A stretch of DNA of 41,088 nt from positions 1 to 41,088 of the forward strand of contig JAFDYN010000028.1 of the NCBI GenBank assembly GCA_018267385.1, in the 5' to 3' direction. A program made the position numbers and the translations under genes. The notes beneath the pieces were generated by a model. That model was given only the letters and a program-made list of their open reading frames with translations. It had not been told where the DNA came from and did not search any database. The first letter of the stretch is position 1. Each line of letters starts with the position of its first letter. Below are positions 22,214 through 29,661 of this stretch, piece after piece. Source of the stretch: Bacteroidota bacterium (GTDB lineage Bacteria > Bacteroidota > Bacteroidia > Chitinophagales > LD1).

Positions 22214-23617
22214 TCACACCGGCACCTTGCTCAGTAGCCATTCCTTCTCTGCTATGGCAGTAGTGGTTTTTATCTTCTCGTGCAGGGCGGCTTTGGCTTT
22301 TTTGTCATAGGGGCGCAGGTGCATGAGCTTGCTGGCGGAGCGGAGGAAATTGCCATAGACCGTCTGGTGGTAGGTCTGGAGGTCTTTGCGCTTGAGCTGC
22401 TGCTTCATGTTGCTGATGGTGTAGTCCATCAGGTTGTACTCGTCCTGCTCGTAGTAGGTCTTGATCAGCAGCACGCGCGCATCGAGATCTGTGAACTGCT
22501 CCCGTATGTCTACCTGCTGCAGCAGGGCGCTGACATCTGCATACCTGCCCAGCGCAAAGTAGTAGCGCGCACGGCAGTAGGCGTAGAAGCCCTCGCGGAT
22601 ATCAGGTGCGAGTTTAGGCTTATAGCCATCTGTGAAGGAAGCCACCCAGTCGTACTTCCGCAGGCCGATGGCGATGGCAGAGATGTTCTTGTAGGTGAAG
22701 GCAGAGAGGTAACCATTCTCCTCAAAGACGCTGCGGCGCAGCCCCTCCTCATACAGCTCAAACACCTCTTGGTAGTAACGCTGCCCGCCCGTATTGAGGC
22801 GGCGGATGCAGTAGTTGATAGCCAGGGTGAATACGTCTCTCAGCTCGCGCGGGTCTATGCGCTGCGAGGTAGTGAGCAGGAGCTTTTTCAGCGCAGCGAA
22901 GTAATCTTCATTATTGGGGTCTGAGAGGCAGAGGTAGTTGTGATAGAGGATAGCCGCCAGCGGGTCTGCCAGCAGGCGGTCGCGCTCAGACGCGCTCATC
23001 TCTATGGGCGGCACGGCCTCGCGGTCAGACTTGAAGATGGTGCGGTAGGAGAGGATATTGCAGGCGTGCTTGAGCCGGTGCACCATGTAGAGGGCATCGA
23101 GATCGTCAGCTAGTTTGCGCATGCCTTCATTTTGCGCGCGGCGGTTGGTGATAGAGTGGATGTAGTGCTCGGTGTGTAGCTGTAGCTGCTGGTAGTAGAG
23201 CGCAGGGCTGAGTGGCGCAGTGGTGTCATAGTACTGCTGCGTATCGCTGTAGCTGGCCAGGAAGAGCTTGTCCAGTCCGCGGCGGCGCAGCGAGCGCGCC
23301 AGCAGCAGGCGCCGCTCATCCTCTGCCTGCTCCATCTCGTGCAGGGTGATATAGCGGGTAATGATCCGCGTGAGGTAGGTCATAACGTGGCGCAGGCGCG
23401 GCAGGTCCTCCTTATTCCTGCCAAAGACATACTGGCTCGCTGCGGTAGCAGTGGGTGTGGTGCCTTTCTTGCGGCACTCGCAGAGGTAGGTATAGAGGCT
23501 TATCTCCTCCTCGCGGTAGTTGAAAAATGGGGAATGCAGCGCTTTGTCCATATCTTTCAGCTCTGAGGGGCTGAGAGAGGAGAAAAGCTGGTATAGATTA
23601 CTGTCTGAAAACTCCAT
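22214..23617 (-). CDS. Helical (TPR-like) cytoplasmic protein of unknown function
   Basis: This encodes a 467-residue protein, almost entirely alpha-helical, without signal peptide or membrane helices. Successive helix pairs with Tyr/Leu/Ala spacing (for example GFYAYCRARYYFALGRYADVS and DLDARVLLIKTYYEQDEYNL) suggest divergent TPR-like repeats in the C-terminal half. The N-terminus (LFSSLSPSELKDMDKALHS then PFFNYREEEISLY) is typical of a protein family seen in Bacteroidota genomes, but no role is established. A near -7 box TACCTTTA lies at 23645 to 23638, 20 bp before the start. Confidence 0.7.
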   Translation of the reverse strand: MEFSDSNLYQLFSSLSPSELKDMDKALHSPFFNYREEEISLYTYLCECRKKGTTPTATAASQYVFGRNKEDLPRLRHVMTYLTRIITRYITLHEMEQAEDERRLLLARSLRRRGLDKLFLASYSDTQQYYDTTAPLSPALYYQQLQLHTEHYIHSITNRRAQNEGMRKLADDLDALYMVHRLKHACNILSYRTIFKSDREAVPPIEMSASERDRLLADPLAAILYHNYLCLSDPNNEDYFAALKKLLLTTSQRIDPRELRDVFTLAINYCIRRLNTGGQRYYQEVFELYEEGLRRSVFEENGYLSAFTYKNISAIAIGLRKYDWVASFTDGYKPKLAPDIREGFYAYCRARYYFALGRYADVSALLQQVDIREQFTDLDARVLLIKTYYEQDEYNLMDYTISNMKQQLKRKDLQTYHQTVYGNFLRSASKLMHLRPYDKKAKAALHEKIKTTTAIAEKEWLLSKVPV

Positions 23618-23782
23618 TTTTTCGATAAAATATGCTTTAAAGGTAGCTTTTTTATTGGGTAAATGGCCTTTTAGTGTCTTTTAAAGTTCGATAAATCGGG
23701 TTATTTGATCTTCTTTTTGGTTGTGCTTTGACGGACTTTCGTAGTGTGAAAGTTCCTCATTAAACAACTAAAACAAACATAT

Positions 23783-26653
23783 ATGAATCGCTCACTACTA
23801 CGACTGACACTGCTGGCCTGCATGCTGATAGCCATGATACAGACCGAGGCCCAGGGCTGGATGAAAAAGTACTCGCCCGACATGATGATGGCTATCAATG
23901 CCGTGTACCCCACCGCAGACGGCGGCTACCTGACCACCGGGTGGAACGTAGGAGGCCTCAGCTACCGGCAGCGCATACAGCAGGTAGACGGGCTAGGCAA
24001 TGTGCTCTGGCACCGCGAGGTGGACTCTATCTACAGCGTGACCTCCTCTGTGATCTCGCAGCAGCGCGGGCTGATCATACTGGGAGTGGGGGTGCCGCAG
24101 CCCGGCAATAGCAGCCCGGCAGTGATCGTCAAGACAGATGCCAACGGGCAAAAGCTATGGCAGCACCAGCTGCACCCAGAGTGGACGATGTTCGCCGGGG
24201 TGGGCAATACAGACATAGATACGACTGATGACGGCGGCTTCGTCTGTGCCTATACGGCGCTCGATACTACCGCAGGCAATACACACCGCCATGTCTATGT
24301 GAGCCGCTTTGACAGCCTGGGTGTGAAGCTATGGGACCAGTTATACTTCCCGGCAGACACGGGAGGCGTCGTCTATACGTTGCGCAATAACACCAGTGGG
24401 GGCGGGTTTATGTTCACGGCTGACCATAGTATCAACCACGGCTCCGTACTGGTCAAGATAGATGAAAGTGGCACCCAGCAGTGGGTCTATACGCCTACCG
24501 GTGTGCATATACTCTGCCCTACGGTGGCCATAGATGGCAATATCATGATAGTAGAGTCACAGCTCGCTACCAGCGGTACCAATTACCTCAGCGGCCTGGA
24601 CCCCGCGGGCAACCTGCTCTGGACGCATACCTATACCCTGCCTGATAGCATGACGTGGTATGGCCAGCTCGTGATGCGCAGCGACTATACCTTTGCGCTG
24701 ATGGGTGGCAAGTTTGGCTCTCAGGATAAGTTCTCAGTGAGCCATGCCGATACTGCCGGGCATATACTGGAGTACAGGCGCGTCTTTACCTCCAACCTGG
24801 GCAATCAATCATCACTCTACTCCACGCAGAACAAGTGCATAGCCCGTGCCCATGACGGGGGCATCATCTTTGGCGGATGGATGCAGAATGATCCTGATGG
24901 CTACAGTGGCTTCCTGATCAAGACCGATAGTACGGGCCAGGTGTACCCGAGCGCCGTATCAGGCCTTGTCTTTGCCGATGGCAATAGCAACTGCACACAG
25001 GATAGCGCAGAGATAGCAGTGCCACGGGCCTATGTGACTTATGCCGATGCGCAGGATACCTTCATGCTGCTCACGCATAATGGCTTCTACTCGCTGGGGC
25101 TGGACACGGGTGTGTACTCGATCCATGTCACGCCGCCATCTCCCTACTGGCAGCCCTCTGCCTGCAACCCTGCTACGGCCCATCTGCCCGCAGGTACTGA
25201 TACCACCATCTCACTCGGTGTGACACCTATCGTATCTGCCCCCTATATCATGATCAATGGCCACCTGGGCCGCCAGGTACTGTGCCGCCCGGTGACCTAC
25301 ACCGCGCAGTACTGCAATACGGGTACAGCGCCGTTTACGGGTATCGTGCAGTTCACGGTAGATACGCTGCTGAGGGTAGATAGCGCCTCCATACCGTGGC
25401 TCTCCCACACCGGCAATATCTACAACTACCTGCTCAGCCCGCTGGGTGTGCTGGAGTGCGGCACCATAGAGCTCTACTGCACCGTGCGCTGCGATGTAGC
25501 TGACCTGGGCCGGACCAACTGTATCAATGCGCAGGCCTTTCAGGATACGATCGTGAACCCAAACCCGCTGTGGGATGGCTCTAACCTGCGCATGAGCGTG
25601 AGCTATGACCATGCTACAGATACGGTGACCTTCCTCGTGCAGAACCTCGGCACGGGCTCTATGAGCGGGCCACAGGGACTGACAGTGATAGAGGACAATG
25701 TGATCCTCATCACCACGCCGGTACAGATCCCAGCCGGTGCGCAGATCACTAAGGGCTTTCATGCTAATGGCGCTACGCTGCGCGCCACGCTGCCACAGTC
25801 GCCATACAACCCTTACTCGACCTTCACCACTGCGGCCATAGAGGGCGTGGGCGTAGATAGTACCGGCAATATCAGCCTCGGCTACATCACCCAGTACCCC
25901 TACAATGGCTACTCCAGCTACAGCTACCTGGAGTGCGGCGAGATACGCGGCGCCTATGACCCCAATGAGAAGGAAGTATCTCCCAAGGGTGCCGGCACTG
26001 ACCACCTGATAGATACCAATGTGGTGCTGGAGTACACCATAGACTTCCAGAACACAGGCACCGATACGGCCTATGCGGTGACGGTGGTAGATACCCTCGC
26101 GCCATACCTCGACCCGGCTACACTGCGCCTGGTGGGCAGCAGCCATGATGCGCAGGTAGCTATAGCAGGCAATGCCGTGACCTTTACCATGCCGCATGCC
26201 TTCCTGCCGGATAGCAATGTGAACCTGCTGGGCAGCATGGGCTTTGTGAAGTTCAGCATCAGGCAGCGGGCCGGCAATGCGATGGGCACGGTGATCAATA
26301 ACAAGGCGGGCATCATCTTTGACTACAACCCGCCGGTGACGACCAACACCGCTACCCTACGCATAGGCAAGGTACTGCTCACCGCCGTGCAGAACCTCTA
26401 TAGCAAGCCACTCGATATCGCCGCCTATCCTAACCCATTCACCACTACTACCACCATCCGTGTGGGGGGCGATGCCTTTCGTGTGCTGACCCTGTGCATC
26501 TATGACCTCACGGGCCGCCAGGTGCGCCGGCAGGAGGCTCATCACATGGACCACCTCCTGCTGGACCGCGAAGGGCTGAGCTCAGGCACCTACCTCTTTG
26601 AGGTGTGGGGCGATGGCCAGAAGATCGGTACCGGCAAGATGATAGCAGACTGA
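23783..26653 (+). CDS. Large secreted DUF7619 protein with T9SS sorting domain
   Basis: This encodes a 956-residue exported protein. A signal peptide (residues 1-23, ending QTEAQ) is followed by a ~370-residue beta-propeller-like region. Its repeated pattern, DGGYLTTGW, DGGFVCAY, then HDGGIIFGGW, is usual for this class. A cysteine-containing middle segment with SD-repeat-like motifs (VFADGNSNCTQDS) comes next. A DUF7619/DUF11-like domain follows, marked by GAYDPNEKEVSPKG, LEYTIDFQNTGTDTAYAV and FDYNPPVTTN. A T9SS type A sorting domain ends the protein (AAYPNPFTTTTTIRV, GLSSGTYLFEVWGDG). It is likely surface-displayed or released. Two terminators follow. Confidence 0.9.
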   Translation: MNRSLLRLTLLACMLIAMIQTEAQGWMKKYSPDMMMAINAVYPTADGGYLTTGWNVGGLSYRQRIQQVDGLGNVLWHREVDSIYSVTSSVISQQRGLIILGVGVPQPGNSSPAVIVKTDANGQKLWQHQLHPEWTMFAGVGNTDIDTTDDGGFVCAYTALDTTAGNTHRHVYVSRFDSLGVKLWDQLYFPADTGGVVYTLRNNTSGGGFMFTADHSINHGSVLVKIDESGTQQWVYTPTGVHILCPTVAIDGNIMIVESQLATSGTNYLSGLDPAGNLLWTHTYTLPDSMTWYGQLVMRSDYTFALMGGKFGSQDKFSVSHADTAGHILEYRRVFTSNLGNQSSLYSTQNKCIARAHDGGIIFGGWMQNDPDGYSGFLIKTDSTGQVYPSAVSGLVFADGNSNCTQDSAEIAVPRAYVTYADAQDTFMLLTHNGFYSLGLDTGVYSIHVTPPSPYWQPSACNPATAHLPAGTDTTISLGVTPIVSAPYIMINGHLGRQVLCRPVTYTAQYCNTGTAPFTGIVQFTVDTLLRVDSASIPWLSHTGNIYNYLLSPLGVLECGTIELYCTVRCDVADLGRTNCINAQAFQDTIVNPNPLWDGSNLRMSVSYDHATDTVTFLVQNLGTGSMSGPQGLTVIEDNVILITTPVQIPAGAQITKGFHANGATLRATLPQSPYNPYSTFTTAAIEGVGVDSTGNISLGYITQYPYNGYSSYSYLECGEIRGAYDPNEKEVSPKGAGTDHLIDTNVVLEYTIDFQNTGTDTAYAVTVVDTLAPYLDPATLRLVGSSHDAQVAIAGNAVTFTMPHAFLPDSNVNLLGSMGFVKFSIRQRAGNAMGTVINNKAGIIFDYNPPVTTNTATLRIGKVLLTAVQNLYSKPLDIAAYPNPFTTTTTIRVGGDAFRVLTLCIYDLTGRQVRRQEAHHMDHLLLDREGLSSGTYLFEVWGDGQKIGTGKMIAD

Positions 26654-26672
26654 TACGACCCATAGAAAGGCT

Positions 26673-26703
26673 AAAGCCGCTTGTCCATGACAGGCGGCTT
26701 TTT
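26673..26703 (+). terminator. Rho-independent terminator 1
   Basis: Arms AAAGCCGCTTGTC (26673-26685) and GACAGGCGGCTTT (26689-26701) form a 13-bp stem with one G-U pair and a 3-nt loop, ending in TTTTT. It ends the DUF7619 gene's transcript. Confidence 0.88.
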
Positions 26704-26723
26704 GACGTTTTGTTTTAGTAGGT

Positions 26724-26753
26724 ACGGTGCCGCCTCTTGGTGGCGCCGTTTTT
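26724..26753 (+). terminator. Rho-independent terminator 2
   Basis: Arms ACGGTGCC (26724-26731) and GGCGCCGT (26742-26749) form an 8-bp stem, followed by TTTTT. It is a second terminator in tandem with the first, a strong stop between the core genes and the accessory region. The next ~200 bp to the promoter at 26964 show nothing recognisable. Confidence 0.7.
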
Positions 26754-26958
26754 AGTGCCCGGAGAGGGCGGGGGGTAGCAAGTTTTTCCGATGAGGGAAG
26801 GGGGCTGGTGGTGGCAGGTGGCTGGTGAAGGGTGGCAGGAATACGAGAGCTATTATGATGAGGGTGGTGTAACCAACGTGATGCATGTATGTGAGCGTCA
26901 ATAGCTATGAGGGTACTGCTATAGCGACGGAGTATCAGGTGGATAAATGGCGGCTGCA

Positions 26959-26994
26959 TACCTTTGCAAATGTGGGTGATTTTTGCTATATTTG
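26959..26994 (+). promoter_or_regulatory. Overlapping promoters, TTG-N20-TATATTTG and TACCTTTG
   Basis: TTG at 26964-26966, a 20-bp spacer and TATATTTG at 26987-26994 match the consensus exactly. The TTG itself is part of another -7 box, TACCTTTG (26959-26966). It drives the terminase-like gene starting at 27017. Confidence 0.75.
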
Positions 26995-27016
26995 CAGTGA
27001 ACTAAAGATGTGACCT

Positions 27017-27658
27017 ATGTCTGCTGCTACAGGCAATGCCTACGCCGAAAAATGGACCCTGGAGCGCACCCGTGTGGCGCTGGATATGATAAACCGCTAC
27101 TCACTCAGTGACCCTGATATGCTCTATATAGGGCAGGCTATGGAGGCGGTGGGCACCCACCAGGATACCTGGAAATACTGGCGCCGCAAGTGGCGCCACC
27201 AGTACGAGGTGATAGATGCCATGAAGGTCATTTTGCAGCGCTTTGAGAACCGCATTTTTGCGCGGATGCTCAAGAAGGAGATACCGGAGCGCGTGGGCAT
27301 CTTTGCGCTGCGGCACCACTATGGCTGGTGCGAGGACCGCAGCTCCCGGCCCGAGGAGGACTACACCTATGTAGACCGCGAGCCGGTACGGCCTCCGCAG
27401 CCGCCTGCAGAGGCACCGCCTGCCGCTACTGATCCTCCGCGCGAGGAGCCTGCCACGCCCGCCAAAAAGCCTGCTACCGATGCCCCTGCTACTACACCCC
27501 GCCGCCTCAGTGATGACAACGCCGCCACGCTGCGCGCGAGCTATAACCTGCGCCATCCCGACACGCCGCTCACGCGGCCGTATCCCTTCTACCTGGGCGT
27601 GCCGCCTGTGGGTGCGGTGGTGATACGCTATGGGGAGGGGTACTTTCTGAAGGAGTAG
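27017..27658 (+). CDS. Orphan terminase small subunit-like protein (gp3-type)
   Basis: This encodes a 213-residue protein. Residues 10-110 resemble the DNA-packaging small subunit found in Bacteroidota phages: a helical start (EKWTLERTRVALDMINRYS), the WKYWRRKW core, then RFENRIFARMLKKEIPERVG and FALRHHYGWCED. The rest is a Pro/Ala-rich linker (about 115-160, PPAEAPPAATDPPREEPATP) and a short C-terminal segment. There is no large terminase subunit, portal or capsid gene nearby, so it is an orphan, either a prophage remnant or a co-opted DNA-binding protein. It has a full promoter of its own. Confidence 0.6.
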   Translation: MSAATGNAYAEKWTLERTRVALDMINRYSLSDPDMLYIGQAMEAVGTHQDTWKYWRRKWRHQYEVIDAMKVILQRFENRIFARMLKKEIPERVGIFALRHHYGWCEDRSSRPEEDYTYVDREPVRPPQPPAEAPPAATDPPREEPATPAKKPATDAPATTPRRLSDDNAATLRASYNLRHPDTPLTRPYPFYLGVPPVGAVVIRYGEGYFLKE

Positions 27659-27664
27659 AGGGTG

Positions 27665-27988
27665 TCGCGTTGCAAACGCGATGCAGGGGTGTCACGCGTT
27701 TTGGAAACGCGCGACAGTGGAGCCGTGGATTTAAAATCCACGGTTAGTAGGTTCGGGATTGCAAATCCCGAACAGCGGGGACTGGCACGGACGGTGAGCG
27801 CGAAGGTTCGTAGTGGCCCGCCCTCAGACCTGCTTCGGACTACGAACAGCTTTTTTTGATTGGGGCTACGGATAGCGGGAGTAGCTGGAAACTTATAAAA
27901 TGTGCTCTTCCGGATTTGTAATCCGGAAGTGGCGTGGCCGTGGATTTAAAATCCACGGTTAGCGAGTTAGGGATTGCAAATCCCGAAC
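27665..27988. repeat. Palindrome array A
   Basis: This fills most of the 414-bp gap between the terminase-like gene and HigBA-2. Seven palindromes, each with a 3-nt loop, are seen: arms TCGCGTT (27665-27681), CGCGTTT (27695-27711), CCGTGGATT (27723-27743 and 27938-27958), GTTCGGGATT (27751-27773, and 27966-27988 with one mismatch) and CTTCCGGATT (27907-27929). GTAG stands directly before the palindrome at 27751. The CCGTGGATT/GTTCGGGATT pair is repeated 215 bp apart within the array. Confidence 0.85.
27806..27857 (+). terminator. Hairpin with T-run inside array A
   Basis: Arms GTTCGTAGT (27806-27814) and ACTACGAAC (27839-27847) with a 24-nt loop, followed after AGC by seven T. It works as a possible terminator for the terminase-like gene. 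The large loop suggests it may instead be another mobile repeat. Confidence 0.4.
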
Positions 27989-28010
27989 AGCGGGGATATG
28001 CATCGTTTCT

Positions 28011-28068
28011 AAAACTTATAAAATCTATAATTTTATCTAGTTTTTGATAAGTTTTTATTTTACTTTTG
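28011..28068 (+). promoter_or_regulatory. HigBA-2 promoter with inverted repeat
   Basis: TACTTTTG at 28061-28068 is the same -7 box as in HigBA-1 and ends 4 bp before the ATG at 28073. Arms AAAACTTAT (28011-28019) and ATAAGTTTT (28047-28055) are a perfect 9-bp inverted repeat in the upstream and spacer region, a plausible HigA operator. Confidence 0.5.
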
Positions 28069-28072
28069 TGAT

Positions 28073-28366
28073 ATGGTAGTGATAAGCAAGAAAAGGCTTG
28101 TTGAATTCTACGAAAGGATACCTGCCGCGCGGCAGGCGGTGCTGGAGTGGTATGACAAGACTATAAAGGCAGACTGGACAAAGTCGGCTGATGTAAAAGC
28201 AACTTTCGCTACTGTAGATAATCCCGGCAATGACCGCTTCATTTTTAATGTAGGGGGCAATAAGTATAGGCTGGTGGCTATGATCCACTTTACCACGCGT
28301 ACGGTATATGTGAGATTCATAGGTACGCATCAGGAATATGATAAAATAGATAGCACAGAGATATGA
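28073..28366 (+). CDS. higB: HigB-like mRNA interferase toxin (second copy)
   Basis: This encodes a 97-residue RelE-superfamily HigB toxin and paralogue of 16120-16413. Matching blocks are VISKKRLVEFYERIP, VLEWYDKTIKADW, then VDNPGNDRFIFNV, LVAMIHFTTRTVYVRFIG and GTHQEYDKID. Expected activity is ribosome-dependent mRNA cleavage. The stop codon overlaps the antitoxin start by 4 bp, so the two are translationally coupled, unlike the first module, which has a 39-bp gap. The -7 box is so close that the mRNA is probably leaderless. Confidence 0.9.
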   Translation: MVVISKKRLVEFYERIPAARQAVLEWYDKTIKADWTKSADVKATFATVDNPGNDRFIFNVGGNKYRLVAMIHFTTRTVYVRFIGTHQEYDKIDSTEI

Positions 28367-28740
28367 GCAAGATCACAAAGGCGGCCTACACTGCCGCCAA
28401 TAACAGAATGGAGGCGCTGCTGGACCGGGCAGCGCAGAAGGGTGGCTTTGCTGCGCTTAACAGCAAAGAGGCAGCTGAGCTGGACCAGGTGACTGCTATC
28501 GTAAAGGAGTATGAGAGCAGGCACTATGAGATACCGGCACCGGCCACCATAGCTGAGCTGCTGTCCTTTGAGATGTATAAGCGCAAGGCGAAACAACGGG
28601 TACTGGCAGCTATGCTGGGTATGACGGAGACCAAACTCTCTGCGGTGCTCCGGGGCAAGCAAGGCCTGACGCTCAGAGAAATAAAAGCGATACACCAGAA
28701 GCTGAAAGTAGATGCCAATCTACTACTGGAGCTGGTGTGA
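28363..28740 (+). CDS. higA: HigA-like antitoxin (second copy)
   Basis: This encodes a 125-residue antitoxin, paralogue of 15724-16080. The N-terminal half is helical (NNRMEALLDRAAQKGG, then AAELDQVTAIVKEYE). The C-terminal XRE helix-turn-helix reads QRVLAAMLGMTETKLSAVLRG, then LTLREIKAIHQKLKV. It neutralises HigB and represses the operon. The module is enclosed by near-identical palindrome arrays (A and B) as direct repeats, suggesting acquisition or loss as a unit. Confidence 0.88.
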   Translation: MSKITKAAYTAANNRMEALLDRAAQKGGFAALNSKEAAELDQVTAIVKEYESRHYEIPAPATIAELLSFEMYKRKAKQRVLAAMLGMTETKLSAVLRGKQGLTLREIKAIHQKLKVDANLLLELV

Positions 28741-28762
28741 TAGGGAGGCCTGGCTTGGGCAG

Positions 28763-29104
28763 GGAACTAAGTTACGAGCCAGAGGGGGTAAATCAGGAAC
28801 GCTGCGTTATTGCCGGTACTGCAAGTGCCCATAGTAGTTGCTTCCGGAGTACAACTCCGAAGTGCGTGGGTTGCACTATAGCAAGTAGGCTATCTGCCGC
28901 TGCGTGTTTTTTCGGATTTATAATCCGGAAGTGGGATGGCCGTGGATTTAAAATCCACGGTTAGTGGGTTCGGGATTGCAAATCCCGAACAGCGGGGGCA
29001 TGGAACTAAGTTTCGCGCCAATGGGGTAAGTCAGGAACGCTGCGTTATAGCCGGCACTGCAAGTGCCTATAGTAGCTACTTTCGGAGTACAACTCCGGAA
29101 GGGC
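28763..29104. repeat. Palindrome array B with ~100-bp direct repeat
   Basis: This fills the 335-bp gap after HigBA-2. Two ~100-bp direct copies (28763-28863 and 29002-29102, offset 238-239 bp) each contain a GGnACT/AGTGCC palindrome (28815-28829, 29053-29067) and a CGGAGT/ACTCCG palindrome (28845-28859, 29083-29097). Between them are palindromes with arms CGGATT (28913-28927), CCGTGGATT (28940-28960) and GTTCGGGATT (28968-28990), the last two as in array A. All have 3-nt loops. Confidence 0.85.
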
Positions 29105-29654
29105 GGGGGGAGCGCTGTCGTGCTGGTTTTTTAATTTCAATTTCAACCCTCAATGCAACCCACAGGGTACCAAATACTAGTAAATTTAAAACCAGGAGAA
29201 GGATCTTAGTTGCTGTTATATCCTCCCACACCTGATTTTCATCATAATGGAACTTTCTTATTATAATCTCTGGTTGAGTTTCATCAGGATGTGTTTGAAT
29301 CCAAACATTAGCATCATGTTTATAGATTAACCCCCTTAAATGTATTTTTCCATCAGCTGCCTCAAATTTGCAGAAACCCATATACAACGCTAATGTAAAA
29401 AACAGCAAACCGGACGTTAAGCAGGCATGACCGAAAATCCTTTTGCTTTTCACTTCGATAGTACCAAGTACAAATGTGGCCATCAATAGGCCTGCTATTA
29501 TTGTCAATAATAGCTCTATTTTATTTAAATATGAGTGAATGTCTGTATATATAAAATATAGTAACAAAGCAGTGGTCGATAACACCGGAGGATATTTCGC
29601 CACATTTTTCAAAAATTTAAGTAACTCAAGAAATGTTTTCAGTATTGCTGCCAT
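29076..29654 (-). CDS. Four-helix membrane protein of unknown function
   Basis: This encodes a 192-residue membrane protein with three N-terminal helices (about residues 23-40, 46-66 and 78-95). A ~45-residue loop follows (FEAADGKIHLRGLIYKHDA, then VWIQTHPDETQPEII), and a fourth helix (ILLLVLNLLVFGTLWVAL, about 150-168). The last ~10 residues (SGVVLRK) are encoded by a palindrome of array B, so the natural C-terminus may have been replaced by repeat DNA. It is AT-rich compared with its neighbours. It begins 7 bp after the end of the secreted-protein gene and probably forms an operon with it. The family is not recognised. Confidence 0.65.
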   Translation of the reverse strand: MAAILKTFLELLKFLKNVAKYPPVLSTTALLLYFIYTDIHSYLNKIELLLTIIAGLLMATFVLGTIEVKSKRIFGHACLTSGLLFFTLALYMGFCKFEAADGKIHLRGLIYKHDANVWIQTHPDETQPEIIIRKFHYDENQVWEDITATKILLLVLNLLVFGTLWVALRVEIEIKKPARQRSPRPSGVVLRK

Positions 29655-29661
29655 AGGTAAA

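Noticed and set aside
22280..22924. 214-codon open frame antisense to the helical protein
   Set aside because: No start signal or family; it mirrors the codon bias of the 467-residue minus-strand gene.
25211..26197. 328-codon open frame antisense to the DUF7619/T9SS protein
   Set aside because: The plus-strand gene has domains, a signal peptide and a sorting domain; the antisense frame is an His/Arg/Ala-rich shadow with no family features.
27665..27988. CRISPR-like repeat array
   Set aside because: Repeats are palindromes of several different sequences with irregular spacing, no unique spacers of constant length, and no cas genes nearby.
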